DNA of 64,000 bases from Pseudomonadota bacterium (GTDB lineage: Bacteria; Pseudomonadota; Gammaproteobacteria; Acidiferrobacterales; UBA6901), in contig DAHXOO010000004.1 of the NCBI GenBank assembly GCA_027364845.1, forward strand, positions 51,841 through 115,840. The letters are read 5' to 3'. The notes beneath the pieces are model-generated. The model saw only the letters and a list, made by a program, of their open reading frames with translations, made no database searches and had not been told where the DNA came from. The position numbers were made by a program, and so were the translations under genes. Each line of letters opens with the position of its first letter. The stretch's first letter is position 1. This document shows positions 27,578 through 36,635 of this stretch, piece after piece.

Positions 27578-28420
27578 ATGAACAAGGCAGTAATGCGGAC
27601 CTTGGGTTTGGTGGTGTTCATCGCCGGCGCCGGTCGTGCCGCGCTGGCGCGTGACTTCTGGAATTTTGGTCCGCAGCAGACTTACGTGCAGGCGGGGGTG
27701 CAGCAATACGATTGGAAGGAATTCAGCACCAATGGCGGGCCTCTAGACAAGGAATCCGGCCCTATGTTCACGGTCGGTGCGGGTGTGAGTGATTTCCGGC
27801 GTGTCGACAGCGGGCCGATCTTTCGGACTGGGGGCCGGTTGTACCTCGGTACCCTGGACTACGACGGCCAGACCCAGGCTGGCATCCCGCTGACGACCAA
27901 ATCGAATTACAGTGGGCTGCAGTTCGAAGTTCTCGGCGGCTATCGCTTTGCCCGGTGGCTTCGCGGGATCGATCTGTTTGGCGGTGGTGGATGGGAATAT
28001 TGGAACCGTTCCCTCCAGAATACATTGGCTGCCGACGGCTCACCGGCCTACGGCTACCGCGAACAGTACTATATCCTGTATACACGATTTGGTGCCGGAT
28101 ACTTCCAGGAGTTCGGGTCATGGTCGTACCGCATCAAGGCGGGCGGTAAGTATCCCATATATACCTTCGAGCATGCGAACCTCGGCGATGGCCTCAATCT
28201 TGCGCCGGGACGGGACCTGTCCGGATTCGCCAGGGTCAGCTTCGAATTCGGGCCCAGTACGCAAAGTCATTTTGGCCTGATTCTGAGCTACGACACCTAT
28301 CGCTTCAGCCAGTCCTCCCCCAAGCTGCTGACCAATGGCGGCGTTCCAGTGGGTTATTTCGTGCAGCCGGAGAGTCACCGCGACATCTATGGAATTCGCG
28401 GTGTCTACTATTTCCGCTGA
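27578..28420 (+). CDS. Outer-membrane protein of unknown function
   Basis: The product is 280 residues from the ATG at 27578 (GGGGGG upstream). A signal peptide (MRTLGLVVFIAGAGRAALA) precedes a mature part of amphipathic, Tyr/Phe-rich strands ending RGVYYFR, typical of a beta-barrel. Conserved-looking strand turns are rich in Gly and Asn. It is convergent with the SDR gene, 11 bp between stops. Ligand unknown. Confidence 0.65.
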   Translation: MNKAVMRTLGLVVFIAGAGRAALARDFWNFGPQQTYVQAGVQQYDWKEFSTNGGPLDKESGPMFTVGAGVSDFRRVDSGPIFRTGGRLYLGTLDYDGQTQAGIPLTTKSNYSGLQFEVLGGYRFARWLRGIDLFGGGGWEYWNRSLQNTLAADGSPAYGYREQYYILYTRFGAGYFQEFGSWSYRIKAGGKYPIYTFEHANLGDGLNLAPGRDLSGFARVSFEFGPSTQSHFGLILSYDTYRFSQSSPKLLTNGGVPVGYFVQPESHRDIYGIRGVYYFR

Positions 28421-28431
28421 TCGAGGTTTTC

Positions 28432-29181
28432 TCAGCGCACATTGAAAGCCTTGCCGGTGGTACCGCGGCTGTCCGGCCCCATCAGATACAGGTACGGTGC
28501 CATGACCTCCTCGGGGCGTGGATGCTGGTCCGGAATTTCGCCCGGGTAGGCGCGGGCGCGCAGCCCGGTTGCCACCGCGCCCGGGTCAAGGCTGTTGAAC
28601 CGGATGCAGGTGTTGCGCTCGAGTTCATCGGCCCAGATCTCCATGAGACGCTCGAGCGCACCGCCGGCGGCCGCGTAAGCGCCCCAGTAGGCACGACCCT
28701 TGCGTGCTACCTCCGAGGAGCTGAATATCACTGACGCATCGTCCGAGCGCTTGAGCAGATCGAGGCACAGGCGCGTGATGATATATGCGGCGTTGAAGTT
28801 GACCTGCATGACCCGGGTCCACAGCTCGGGCTCGTAGAGTTCAAGCGGAGTGAGGGTCCCGAGCTCGGCAGCGCTGTGTAGAATGCCGTCCAGCCTGCCA
28901 AATTCCTTGTCAATAGCGGCCGCGATATTTTCGTATTCCTTGGAAGTGGCCCGTGCCAAGTCCATGGGGGTGATCGCCGGCGGAGGACCGCCATCGGCAA
29001 GAATCTCGTCGTAGACCTGTTCCAGTTTAGAAACCGTGCGTCCCAGGAGGATCACGCTGGCACCATGCTTTGCATAAGCGCGAGCGGCCGCCCGCCCGAG
29101 GCCGTCGCCCGCGCCGGTGACTAGCACAATGCGGCCGGCGAGCAGATCAGGAACAGGGTGATAAGGAGTCGGTGCAGTCAT
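28432..29181 (-). CDS. yciK: YciK-like short-chain dehydrogenase, catalytic Lys missing
   Basis: The product is 249 residues and aligns with YciK-type SDRs: PDLLAGRIVLVTGAGDGLGRAAARAY (Rossmann glycine motif), HSAAELGTLTPLELY, FSSSEVARKGRAYWGAYAAAGG and FNSLDPGAVATGLRA. In relatives the last motif reads YAASKFA; here the YxxxK lysine codon is Gly (28663-28665). The Tyr is kept. Oxidoreductase activity is doubtful, though nucleotide binding could persist. In Pseudomonas this gene sits beside the gph/mupP and ubiG genes, which are about 3 kb away here. The start at 29193 is also possible. Confidence 0.8.
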   Translation of the reverse strand: MTAPTPYHPVPDLLAGRIVLVTGAGDGLGRAAARAYAKHGASVILLGRTVSKLEQVYDEILADGGPPPAITPMDLARATSKEYENIAAAIDKEFGRLDGILHSAAELGTLTPLELYEPELWTRVMQVNFNAAYIITRLCLDLLKRSDDASVIFSSSEVARKGRAYWGAYAAAGGALERLMEIWADELERNTCIRFNSLDPGAVATGLRARAYPGEIPDQHPRPEEVMAPYLYLMGPDSRGTTGKAFNVR

Positions 29182-29485
29182 GGATTGTGGCATGGATTTC
29201 AAGGGGGTCAGGTTGAAACCGCGCATTGTACCGCACTCCGTACAGCCGCTTCGAGCATTGCCGGGTGCCGCTACTCCCCGAAAAACTGCAATCACAGTTG
29301 CCGCCGGTGCGCTCACGGCAGGGCTGATATGGCACACAGAGGTGCCACATCAAGCCAGCCATATGTGACTGCGGTTCCTCCCGTTCCCTGCTTCTGTCCC
29401 ACCGTGTGCGTGTGTGAATCGGTCGGAGTGGCAAGCCGAGGCGATGACAGGTTATCATCGCGCCAAGTCAGACACGGGGACGATC

Positions 29486-29713
29486 GTGGGCAGGTTTTTG
29501 TTCGGAGTGATCATCGGGGCGCTGGCGGCTTTTGTGCTTGGGTACAATTTCGGGCGGGGTGTGCCATTGCTGACCAACCCCCTCGCCAAGCGGTCAGAAT
29601 TTCCAGCGGAGGTGAAGAGAAAGGCTAACGAGTTGCTTGAATCCACCAAAGCTGCAATCCACAAGGCGACCGCCCCGTCGCACAGGCCCGGTGTCGGAGT
29701 GTCTGGCCGCTGA
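29486..29713 (+). CDS. Small single-pass membrane protein
   Basis: About 75 residues with one strong transmembrane segment (FLFGVIIGALAAFVLGYNFG) and a Lys/Glu-rich tail (EVKRKANELLESTKAAI). I favour the GTG at 29486 because GGGGA lies 5 nt upstream and a TATCAT-like -10 sits before it; an ATG at 29444 in the same frame would add 14 residues. Role unknown. Confidence 0.45.
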   Translation: MGRFLFGVIIGALAAFVLGYNFGRGVPLLTNPLAKRSEFPAEVKRKANELLESTKAAIHKATAPSHRPGVGVSGR

Positions 29714-29766
29714 TCTGCCGAAGGCGGAATACGACCGGACTGCGCACCACTGCGCAGGTCTGTTGA

Positions 29767-30735
29767 TCAGGCAAAGCTCGATTTTCCCTCGTCGCTTACG
29801 CAGATACGATTACGGCCACTATTCTTGGCGAGATAAAGGCGTCGGTCGGCAACAGCAAGCAGTTCATCAAAGGTGTCGACGCTCTCGGCGCTGAATGTCG
29901 CCATCCCGATGCTGACAGTGACCCGGATGCGCGCATCGGCGGTCACGATTTCTCCTTTTTCAATGCGTGCACGTATGCGCTCGGCCAGCACCGCGGCACC
30001 GAGGCGGTTGGTTTCGGGCAGCAGCACCGCGAACTCCTCGCCGCCAATACGTCCGACGACATCGCCGTTACGAACGATGCCGCCGAGCAGGTTCGAGACC
30101 TTCACCAGCACCTCGTCACCTGCCTGGTGGCCGTAGCGATCATTGACCTGCTTGAAGTGGTCGATGTCGGTCAGCAGCACCGACAGCTCTCCCAGGTAAC
30201 GCTTCACGCTAGCGATCTGCTGCGCGCCTTGATCGTAGAAGCTGCGCCGGTTGCGCAGTCGGGTCAGGGGATCGGTGCTGGCCTGTTCCACCAGGGCATG
30301 GCGGCTCTCCTCGAGCTCGCGGATCGTTCTGGAGAGCTTATAGTGGACGTTGACCCGTGCCTGGAGCTCCATGACGTCAATCGGCTTGGTGAGAAAGTCG
30401 TTGGCGCCGTTGAGAAACGCGAGGTTCTTGTCGACACTGTCATTGGCCGTGGTCATTACGATCACCGGTATGCTCGCGATGCGCGAAATCGGGCTCTTGC
30501 GAATCTTGACCAGCAACTGCTGTCCAGTCATGCGTGGCATGTTGACATCGGTGATGACCACGTCGATGTGCTCATCCGCCGTCAGGATCTGCCACGCCTC
30601 TTCGCCGTCCTTGGCCTCGATGAGCCGGTAGTTTTCCGAGAGATACTTGGTCAGCATCGCCTTCGAGGTCTGGGAATCCTCGGCAAGCAGGATGCGAGGC
30701 CGGGAGTCGGTACCGGCTGGGTTGTCGTGCACCAT
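29767..30735 (-). CDS. Response regulator with GGDEF domain (diguanylate cyclase)
   Basis: The product is about 322 residues. Residues ~12-130 are a receiver domain with the phospho-acceptor Asp in VVITDVNMPRMTG and the conserved Lys in FLTKPID. Residues ~165-315 are a GGDEF domain with GGEEF in the active site and the inhibitory I-site RNGD five residues before it. The layout makes c-di-GMP in response to phosphorylation, with product inhibition. The start is uncertain: an ATG at 30804 would extend it and none has a strong ribosome binding site. No sensor kinase is adjacent. Confidence 0.87.
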   Translation of the reverse strand: MVHDNPAGTDSRPRILLAEDSQTSKAMLTKYLSENYRLIEAKDGEEAWQILTADEHIDVVITDVNMPRMTGQQLLVKIRKSPISRIASIPVIVMTTANDSVDKNLAFLNGANDFLTKPIDVMELQARVNVHYKLSRTIRELEESRHALVEQASTDPLTRLRNRRSFYDQGAQQIASVKRYLGELSVLLTDIDHFKQVNDRYGHQAGDEVLVKVSNLLGGIVRNGDVVGRIGGEEFAVLLPETNRLGAAVLAERIRARIEKGEIVTADARIRVTVSIGMATFSAESVDTFDELLAVADRRLYLAKNSGRNRICVSDEGKSSFA

Positions 30736-30865
30736 GGGTTGTCGCTGGCGTGTCACGTTTTTGTCCGGATCACGGGAGCTGGGAACGATACTGCAAATAC
30801 GCAATTAGTACTATAGCACCACGCGCGCGGCCGCGGGCAGTGGGGAAGCGCCAGCGCGCGGGTTA

Positions 30866-32110
30866 TCAACCCCGGTCGTCGCTTTCCGGCCGGGATATTT
30901 CGCGCACGCCTTTCTCTATCTGCGTCAGGGGCTCGATGTCTTTCCTGGCGCTCACTCCCATCTCGGTGAACTTGCGTGCCCCCGGAAGGAGCTTGCTGTC
31001 GAACGAGCCGATGGCACGGTTGTAATGCCCGACGCTGCTGTCGAGGCTCGTGCCGAGGCGTGCGAGGTGCTCCGAGAACGTCGCCAAGCGGGCATAAAGC
31101 TCCTCGCCGGCGTCGCGGATTTCCACGGCATTGGACGCCAGCGCCTCCTGGCGCCAGCCATAGGCCACGGCGCGCAGCAGCGCGACGAAGCTTGTGGGAG
31201 TGGCCAGGATCACCTTCTGGCGCAGCGCGTCCTCCAGAAGGTTGCGATCGATGTCGAGCGCCGCGCTCAAGAACTGTTCGCCGGGGATGAAAAGAACAAC
31301 AAAGTCCGGCGCATTTTTGAACTGGCTCCAGTACGCTTTGCGCGAGAGTTCGGTCACGCGCTCCCGGACCTTGCGTGCGTGGTGTTCGAGGTGACGCGCG
31401 CGCTCGGCGTCGTCGGTCGCCTCCATGGCGTTGAGATAGGCATCGAGCGGGGTTTTGACATCCACCACGATCTCGCGGCCGTCTGGCATGCGCACCACCA
31501 TGTCCGGGCGCAGCATGCCCTCGTCGGTGCTCACCGACTCCTGCTGGGTGAAGTCGCAGTACTCGACCATGCCGGCGATCTCGGTCAGGCGTTTCAGCGT
31601 GAGCTCGCCCCACTTGCCGCGGACTTCGGGGCGGCGCAGGGATTTGACCAGATTCTGAGTCTCGGTCTTCAGCTGGTCCTGCGCCTGTGCCATCGTCTCC
31701 AGATGCTTGGTAAGGGCACCGTAGGCTTCTTTGCGTGCATTTTCCATCTGTTGAATCTGATGCTCGGCCTTGTGCAGGGCCTCCTTGATCGGCGTGACCA
31801 GGTTCTCCACCGCCTTTTCCTTTTGCTCGAGATCGGCCGCCGCCTGGACATGGAAGCGTTTGAGGGTCTCCTGGGCGAGCTGCAGGAATGCCTCGTTATT
31901 GTGCTGCAGCGCGTCACGTGAAAGCGCGTTGAAGGGCCGTTCCAGCCCCTGCAGCTGGTCGGCCGCTTTGCGTCGCTCCAGGTCCAGGGTGACCGAGAGT
32001 TCGGCGATACGCTTCTGGCCGCGGGCGCGCGCGAGCAACCAGCCGAGCGTGCCGGCTATGGCCGCTACCGCCGCCAGCAGAGCCAGGGTTGCGGGGTCAG
32101 CGGCGGGCAT
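30866..32110 (-). CDS. rmuC: RmuC-family DNA recombination protein
   Basis: The product is 414 residues from the ATG at 32110, which overlaps the gph stop. An N-terminal transmembrane anchor (LALLAAVAAIAGTLGWLLA) is followed by a long coiled coil (residues ~40-175) and the conserved RmuC nuclease-like core (RGKWGELTLKRLTEIAGMV, FLFIPGEQFLSAAL, LAELYARL-like segment). RmuC limits inversions at short repeats in E. coli. It is the last gene of the mtaD-ubiG-gph-rmuC unit. Confidence 0.88.
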   Translation of the reverse strand: MPAADPATLALLAAVAAIAGTLGWLLARARGQKRIAELSVTLDLERRKAADQLQGLERPFNALSRDALQHNNEAFLQLAQETLKRFHVQAAADLEQKEKAVENLVTPIKEALHKAEHQIQQMENARKEAYGALTKHLETMAQAQDQLKTETQNLVKSLRRPEVRGKWGELTLKRLTEIAGMVEYCDFTQQESVSTDEGMLRPDMVVRMPDGREIVVDVKTPLDAYLNAMEATDDAERARHLEHHARKVRERVTELSRKAYWSQFKNAPDFVVLFIPGEQFLSAALDIDRNLLEDALRQKVILATPTSFVALLRAVAYGWRQEALASNAVEIRDAGEELYARLATFSEHLARLGTSLDSSVGHYNRAIGSFDSKLLPGARKFTEMGVSARKDIEPLTQIEKGVREISRPESDDRG

Positions 32111-32762
32111 CGATCCATTCCAGGACATCGCCGGGCGAGTGCACGAGGGCGTCGGCGCCCCAGCTCGGCGGATCGTCGGTTTCGCCGATGTAGCCGAACA
32201 TCGCCACGAGGGTGTGCATGCCGGCGACGCGTCCGGCCTCAATGTCGCGTGCGGCATCTCCGACGTACAGGCAGTTGGCGGGTGCGGTGCCGCACTGTGC
32301 ACAGGCGTAAAGCAGCGGGGCAGGGTGCGGCTTGGTGTTGGCCGTGGTATCGCCGCTCACCACGCATGCGGCCGTGGCGGCCAGTCCGAGGGCACGTACC
32401 AGGGGCTCGGTCAGAAACGCCGGCTTGTTCGTAACGATGCCCCAGTTGAGCCCGCGCTGGGGTAGCGCCGAAAGTAGTTCGCCCACACCGGGAAATAGCT
32501 GCGTCTCGCGGCACAGGTTCGCGGCGTACAGATCGAGAAAACGGCGGCGCAGCGCATCGTAGCCGGTGTCGTCCGGTGTGATTCCAAAGCCGAGCTGCAG
32601 GAGCGCACGCGCTCCGTACGAGGCTCGCGGGCGGATCTGGTCATGGGATAAAGGTTGCTGGCCGTGTTCGCGCAACAGCTCGTTGAGAGCGAAACCCAGA
32701 TCGGGGGCGGTGTCCGCGAGTGTCCCGTCGAGATCGAACAGGACGGTGTGAATGTCAGTCAT
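32097..32762 (-). CDS. HAD phosphatase, phosphoglycolate phosphatase or MupP-like
   Basis: The product is 221 residues from the ATG at 32762, overlapping the ubiG stop. HAD motifs: [13 protein letters not shown] (nucleophile Asp), IVTNKP (Thr), KPHPAPLL (Lys) and [12 protein letters not shown] (acidic). Gph hydrolyses 2-phosphoglycolate; MupP hydrolyses N-acetylmuramate-6-phosphate in peptidoglycan recycling and in Pseudomonas lies beside ubiG, as here. The position beside ubiG therefore makes MupP a serious alternative to Gph. The motifs alone do not decide it. Confidence 0.8.
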   Translation of the reverse strand: MTDIHTVLFDLDGTLADTAPDLGFALNELLREHGQQPLSHDQIRPRASYGARALLQLGFGITPDDTGYDALRRRFLDLYAANLCRETQLFPGVGELLSALPQRGLNWGIVTNKPAFLTEPLVRALGLAATAACVVSGDTTANTKPHPAPLLYACAQCGTAPANCLYVGDAARDIEAGRVAGMHTLVAMFGYIGETDDPPSWGADALVHSPGDVLEWIDARR

Positions 32763-33468
32763 CCGCGCGTCGGCACCAGGCAAGATAATTGACATCGACG
32801 CCCGGCCCGAGCGTGTACTGGGCAGTCAGGGGGTTGTAGTGCATACCGGTAAACTGGCGCAGATCGAGGTCGGAATGACGGCACATGTCCTGCAGCTCGG
32901 ACGGTTTGATGAATCTCATGTAATCATGGGTGCCGCGCGGCAGCAGACGCAGCACATATTCCGCACCCACGATCGCCAGCAGCCAGGACTTTGGATTGCG
33001 GTTGATCGTGGAGAAGAACACTTGTCCGCCCGGCTTGACCAGGCGCGCGCAGGCCGCGACCACCGAGGCCGGTTCGGGGACATGCTCCAGCATCTCCAGG
33101 CAGGTGACCACGTCAAATGCCTGCGGCTGCTGCTGCGCCAGGTCCTCGGCCGAGATCCTGCGGTAGTCGACTGAGTGGCCGGTCTCCTTCAGGTGCAGGC
33201 GTGCCACTGCCAGCGGTGCATCCCCCAGATCGATCCCGGTCACCTGTGCTCCGAGGGCGGCCATGCTCTCGGCGAGAATGCCGCCACCGCAACCGACATC
33301 GAGCACGGTCTTGCCACGCAGGCCTGCACGCTCATCGATGAACCGCAGCCGCAGCGGATTGATATCGTGCAGCGGCTTGAACTCGCTTGTTGGATCCCAC
33401 CAGCGTTCGGCCAGCTTCTCGAATTTGGCGATCTCGGCTTGGTCGACGTTTTGAGTGGTCGTTGTCAT
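32755..33468 (-). CDS. ubiG: Ubiquinone biosynthesis O-methyltransferase UbiG
   Basis: The product is 237 residues from the ATG at 33468. SAM-binding motif [16 protein letters not shown], then [14 protein letters not shown] and [11 protein letters not shown], with the UbiG-specific N-terminus [21 protein letters not shown]. It performs both O-methylations of the ubiquinone ring. It is between mtaD and gph/mupP, the arrangement seen in Pseudomonas. It overlaps gph by 8 nt. Confidence 0.93.
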   Translation of the reverse strand: MTTTTQNVDQAEIAKFEKLAERWWDPTSEFKPLHDINPLRLRFIDERAGLRGKTVLDVGCGGGILAESMAALGAQVTGIDLGDAPLAVARLHLKETGHSVDYRRISAEDLAQQQPQAFDVVTCLEMLEHVPEPASVVAACARLVKPGGQVFFSTINRNPKSWLLAIVGAEYVLRLLPRGTHDYMRFIKPSELQDMCRHSDLDLRQFTGMHYNPLTAQYTLGPGVDVNYLAWCRRADD

Positions 33469-33565
33469 CGTGTGCTGACCCGCTGCCGGGGATGAATGTG
33501 GCGGTCGCTGGCGTGCCGCCGGACCTGTGTCCAGGTGGCCGTGCACCCTGTTCCGCTGGCGCGGG

Positions 33566-34888
33566 TCAAAGGCCCCGCTGATGCCGTATTCTATCACTCC
33601 AGCGGTTGGCACGGTGCAGAATTTCGGCTTCGTCCAGCGTGGTCAGTCGCCCGCCTTCGAGCAATTGACGCCCGGCCACCCAGACGTCGGTGACCTGGTC
33701 GCGGCCGGCGGTGTAGACGATCTGTGACAGTGGGTCGTAGACCGGCTGACTCGAAATGCGGGCGAGGTCGATCGCCGCGAGATCCGCGTACTTGCCGGTG
33801 CTGATAGATCCCGTGACCTGGTCGAGCCCGAGCGCGCGCGCACCATGGAGTGTGGCCATGCGCAGCGCCTGGCGGGCGGGCAGAGCGGTGGCGTCTCCGC
33901 TCACTGCTTTGGCCAGCAGCGCCGCGACGCGCATCTCGTCCAGCATGTCGAGGTCATTGTTGCTGGCCGCACCATCGGTGCCGAGCGCGACATTGACCCC
34001 GGCGCGCAGCAGCTCGAACACCGGACAGAAACCGCTGGCGAGCTTGAGGTTCGACTCCGGGCAGTGGACGATGCTGACTCCCGCTTGGGCCAGAAGCGCG
34101 ATCTCCTCAGGCAGTAACTGCGTCATATGCACCGCAACCAGATTCGGAGTGAGCAGGTCCAGGTCGTGCAGCCGCTCGATCGGCCGCCGCCCGGTCTTGG
34201 CGAGAGCCTCTTGCACCTCGTGGGCGGTCTCGTGCACATGCATGTGCACCGGAAGATCCAGCTCGTTGTTGAGGGTTCGGATCCGGGTGAGTGGCTCGTC
34301 GGATACGGAGTAGGGTGCATGCGGCGCAAACGCGGTCGTGATCAGCTCACTGCTGCGCAGTTCGTCATGCAGTCTGAGGCCCTTGTCGAGATAGGCGTTG
34401 GACGAGTCGGCGTAGACCGTCGGAAAATCGATAACGATCAGCCCCATGCAGGCGCGGATGCCCGCTTTGCGCACCACCTGCGCGCAGTCTTCAGGGAAGA
34501 AGTACATGTCGCTAAAGCAGGTGGTGCCGCCCTTGATCATCTCGGCGACCGCCAGCTGTGCTCCGTCGCGTACGAACTCCGGTGAAACCCAGCGGCCCTC
34601 AGCCGGCCAGATGTGGTTCTGCAGCCAGTCCATGAGTGGCAGGTCGTCTGCCAGGCCGCGAAACAGTGCCATAGCCGCATGGGTATGGGCATTGACCAGG
34701 CCCGGGATCAGGGCATGGGTCGCGAGCTCGCCGGTCCGGCGCGCCCGGTAACGCACGGCCGCCGCGGACGCCGGCAGAATTTCCAGGATACGCCCCTGGT
34801 CGATGGCGACGCTGTGGTGGTCGAGACAGCCATCCGGATCCACCGGAATCACCCAGCGCGCATTGATCAGCAGTTCGACTTCAGTCAC
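33566..34888 (-). CDS. mtaD: 5-Methylthioadenosine/S-adenosylhomocysteine deaminase-type amidohydrolase
   Basis: The product is 440 residues of the TRZ/ATZ amidohydrolase family. The metal ligands are visible: [11 protein letters not shown] (HxH), [10 protein letters not shown], and [14 protein letters not shown] (Asp). The start is the GTG at 34888. It acts on methylthioadenosine and SAH to give the inosine forms, linking to mtnA, the next step in methionine salvage, located across the IS element. The IS begins 13 bp upstream of the start, so the native promoter is displaced. Confidence 0.88.
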   Translation of the reverse strand: MTEVELLINARWVIPVDPDGCLDHHSVAIDQGRILEILPASAAAVRYRARRTGELATHALIPGLVNAHTHAAMALFRGLADDLPLMDWLQNHIWPAEGRWVSPEFVRDGAQLAVAEMIKGGTTCFSDMYFFPEDCAQVVRKAGIRACMGLIVIDFPTVYADSSNAYLDKGLRLHDELRSSELITTAFAPHAPYSVSDEPLTRIRTLNNELDLPVHMHVHETAHEVQEALAKTGRRPIERLHDLDLLTPNLVAVHMTQLLPEEIALLAQAGVSIVHCPESNLKLASGFCPVFELLRAGVNVALGTDGAASNNDLDMLDEMRVAALLAKAVSGDATALPARQALRMATLHGARALGLDQVTGSISTGKYADLAAIDLARISSQPVYDPLSQIVYTAGRDQVTDVWVAGRQLLEGGRLTTLDEAEILHRANRWSDRIRHQRGL

Positions 34889-34892
34889 AGAG

Positions 34893-34901
34893 ATATAAGG
34901 T
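34893..34901. repeat. Target site duplication, left copy
   Basis: ATATAAGGT is repeated directly at 36280-36288. The pair brackets the IS4-type element exactly. Confidence 0.9.
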
Positions 34902-36279
34902 CACTCTTGTCCAAAATAACTCATGACGTTGGGGCCCTCCGGAGAAGTTGAGTAAGATGAGTTTGCGATCCACACCACTCATCCTCAACCGGAGGTCCAA
35001 CGTGAAGGCATCATGCAGCATGTTTAGCCAGATACTCAAGCTCATCCCGCGTGCCGACTTCCAGCGCCTGGTGAAGGAAACCGGTGCCGAGCGTGCCGCC
35101 AAGGGATTAAGCTCCTGGAGCCAGTTCGTGGCGATGCTGGTCTGCCAGCTCGGGCGCGCCCACAGCCTGCGCGAGATCGAAGGGGGGCTAAAAAGCTGCG
35201 AGGGCAAGCTCCAGCATCTCGGCATCGAAGCCCCCAAACGCTCCTCGCTCGCCTACGCCAACGCCCACCGGCCGTGGCAGCTCTATGAGAAGGTGTTCGG
35301 TCAACTCTACACCCACGTCCGCGCCCACGTGCGCACCCCGCGCAAGTTCCGCTTCAAGAACAAGCTGGTCAGTCTCGATGCGAGCACCATCGATCTGTGC
35401 CTGTCGGTCTTCGACTGGGCGAAGTTCCGTCGCACCAAGGGGGCGGTGAAACTGCATCTGCTGCTCGATCACGACGGCTACCTGCCCTGGCTTGCGGTCA
35501 TCACCGACGGCAAGGTGCACGACGTCAGGGTCGCCAAAACCCTCGCTTTCCCGGCCGGGACCGTGGTGGTCTACGACCGCGGCTACATCGACTACCGGCT
35601 CTTTGGCGAGTGGACCGAGGCGGGGGTGTATTTCGTCACCCGCGTCAAGGACAACACCCGCTACGTCATCACCGAAGAGAAAACGGCCCCTGCACACCGC
35701 GGGATCCTCAGCGATCAGGTGATCGAGTTGACCGGCGTCCAGGCCGAGGAACGCTGTCTGTATCCGCTGCGCCGGGTGGAGACCGTGCATCCCGAGACCG
35801 GCCAAACCTTGGTCTTCCTCACCAACCCTCTGACCCTCGGGGCCTCCACCATTGCCGCAATCTACAAGGACCGCTGGGCGGTGGAGCTCTTTTTCAAGGC
35901 GATCAAGCAGAACCTGAAGGTCAAGACGTTTGTCGGCACCCCACCCAATGCGGTCAAAACCCAGCCCTGGTGCGCGCTCATCGCGATTCTGCTGTTGCGC
36001 TACCTGCAGCTGCTGTCGCGCTTTGGCTGGTCGATGTCCAATCTGGTGGCGCTGCTTCGTATGAATCTGTTCACGCACCGCGATTTGCGGGCCTGGCTCG
36101 ATGAGCCGTTCGCCGTGCCGCCGGATCCGGTGGACGTTCCGCTGCAGTCTGCCTTGGCGTTCGCCTGATCTTGGACAGCATCGAGGGGGCAGGAACATGA
36201 AAAGGCGATTCTCCCTATCCAAAACCGCGGAGAAACTAAGGTGTCAGGTCCATGCGGTCAGCTGTTTTGGACAGCAGTG
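34902..36279 (+). mobile_element. Intact IS4-type insertion sequence
   Basis: This 1378-bp element has imperfect inverted ends. The left end reads CACTCTTGTCCAAAATA and the right end, reverse complemented, CACTGCTGTCCAAAACA. It is bracketed by a 9-bp direct duplication of the target. One full-length transposase fills it. It sits between mtaD and the DUF433 gene, and the joined flanks (mtaD ... DUF433) give the pre-insertion sequence. The intact transposase and perfect target repeat suggest recent insertion. Confidence 0.92.
34948..36168 (+). CDS. IS4-family transposase
   Basis: The product is up to 406 residues; the N-terminal DUF4372-type domain starts around MFSQILKLIPRADFQRLVKE, so an ATG near 35020 may be the real start. 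The DDE core is visible: SLDASTIDLCL (first Asp), VVYDRGYIDYRLF (second Asp) and IAAIYKDRWAVELFFKAIKQ, the Y(2)R(3)E(6)K-type motif (Glu). The gene is uninterrupted. Confidence 0.9.
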   Translation: MSKMSLRSTPLILNRRSNVKASCSMFSQILKLIPRADFQRLVKETGAERAAKGLSSWSQFVAMLVCQLGRAHSLREIEGGLKSCEGKLQHLGIEAPKRSSLAYANAHRPWQLYEKVFGQLYTHVRAHVRTPRKFRFKNKLVSLDASTIDLCLSVFDWAKFRRTKGAVKLHLLLDHDGYLPWLAVITDGKVHDVRVAKTLAFPAGTVVVYDRGYIDYRLFGEWTEAGVYFVTRVKDNTRYVITEEKTAPAHRGILSDQVIELTGVQAEERCLYPLRRVETVHPETGQTLVFLTNPLTLGASTIAAIYKDRWAVELFFKAIKQNLKVKTFVGTPPNAVKTQPWCALIAILLLRYLQLLSRFGWSMSNLVALLRMNLFTHRDLRAWLDEPFAVPPDPVDVPLQSALAFA

Positions 36280-36288
36280 ATATAAGGT
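36280..36288. repeat. Target site duplication, right copy
   Basis: ATATAAGGT, identical to 34893-34901. Confidence 0.9.
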
Positions 36289-36404
36289 CATTTTTGCGTT
36301 GTGCGCAGTATACCGAATCACGGCTTGCACTTTACTCAAAAAGGCTCTTGAAATGTTATTCTCAATCATCCAGCATTTCGACGAGTTTTGATAAGGAGAG
36401 ATGC

Positions 36405-36635
36405 ATGGGGCGGACTGATCGCGTGACCCGACAGCCCGAAGTGATGAGCGATAAAGCGTGCATCCGGGGCATGCGGGTTGCGGTGGGCATTATCGTCGGC
36501 CGGATCGATGTGGGCCGCAGTATCGGGAAAATCCTCGCTGACTATCCCTGCCGGGAGTGCGAGGACATCCAGCAGACACTTTGCGGTGGCGCGTGGCGAG
36601 CCGAGGAACGCGAAGTCGCTCTGGTCCGCGCATGA
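36405..36635 (+). CDS. DUF433 (VapB-like antitoxin type) protein
   Basis: The product is 76 residues from the ATG at 36405 (AAGGAGAG upstream). The DUF433 core is visible: DKACIRGMRVAVGIIVGRID, then GRSIGKILADYPCRECEDIQ. DUF433 proteins resemble DNA-binding antitoxins and normally sit in front of a PIN-like DUF5615 toxin gene. Here the stop overlaps the ATG of an exonuclease gene (ATGA) instead. It may form an unusual pair or be a leftover after toxin replacement. Confidence 0.78.
   Translation: MGRTDRVTRQPEVMSDKACIRGMRVAVGIIVGRIDVGRSIGKILADYPCRECEDIQQTLCGGAWRAEEREVALVRA

Noticed and set aside
34902-34960. Outward promoter from the IS4 left end into mtaD
   Set aside because: TTGGAC is present but no -10 lies at a proper distance.
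35188-36222. 344-codon minus-strand frame inside the IS4 element
   Set aside because: Antisense shadow of the transposase, without its own motifs.
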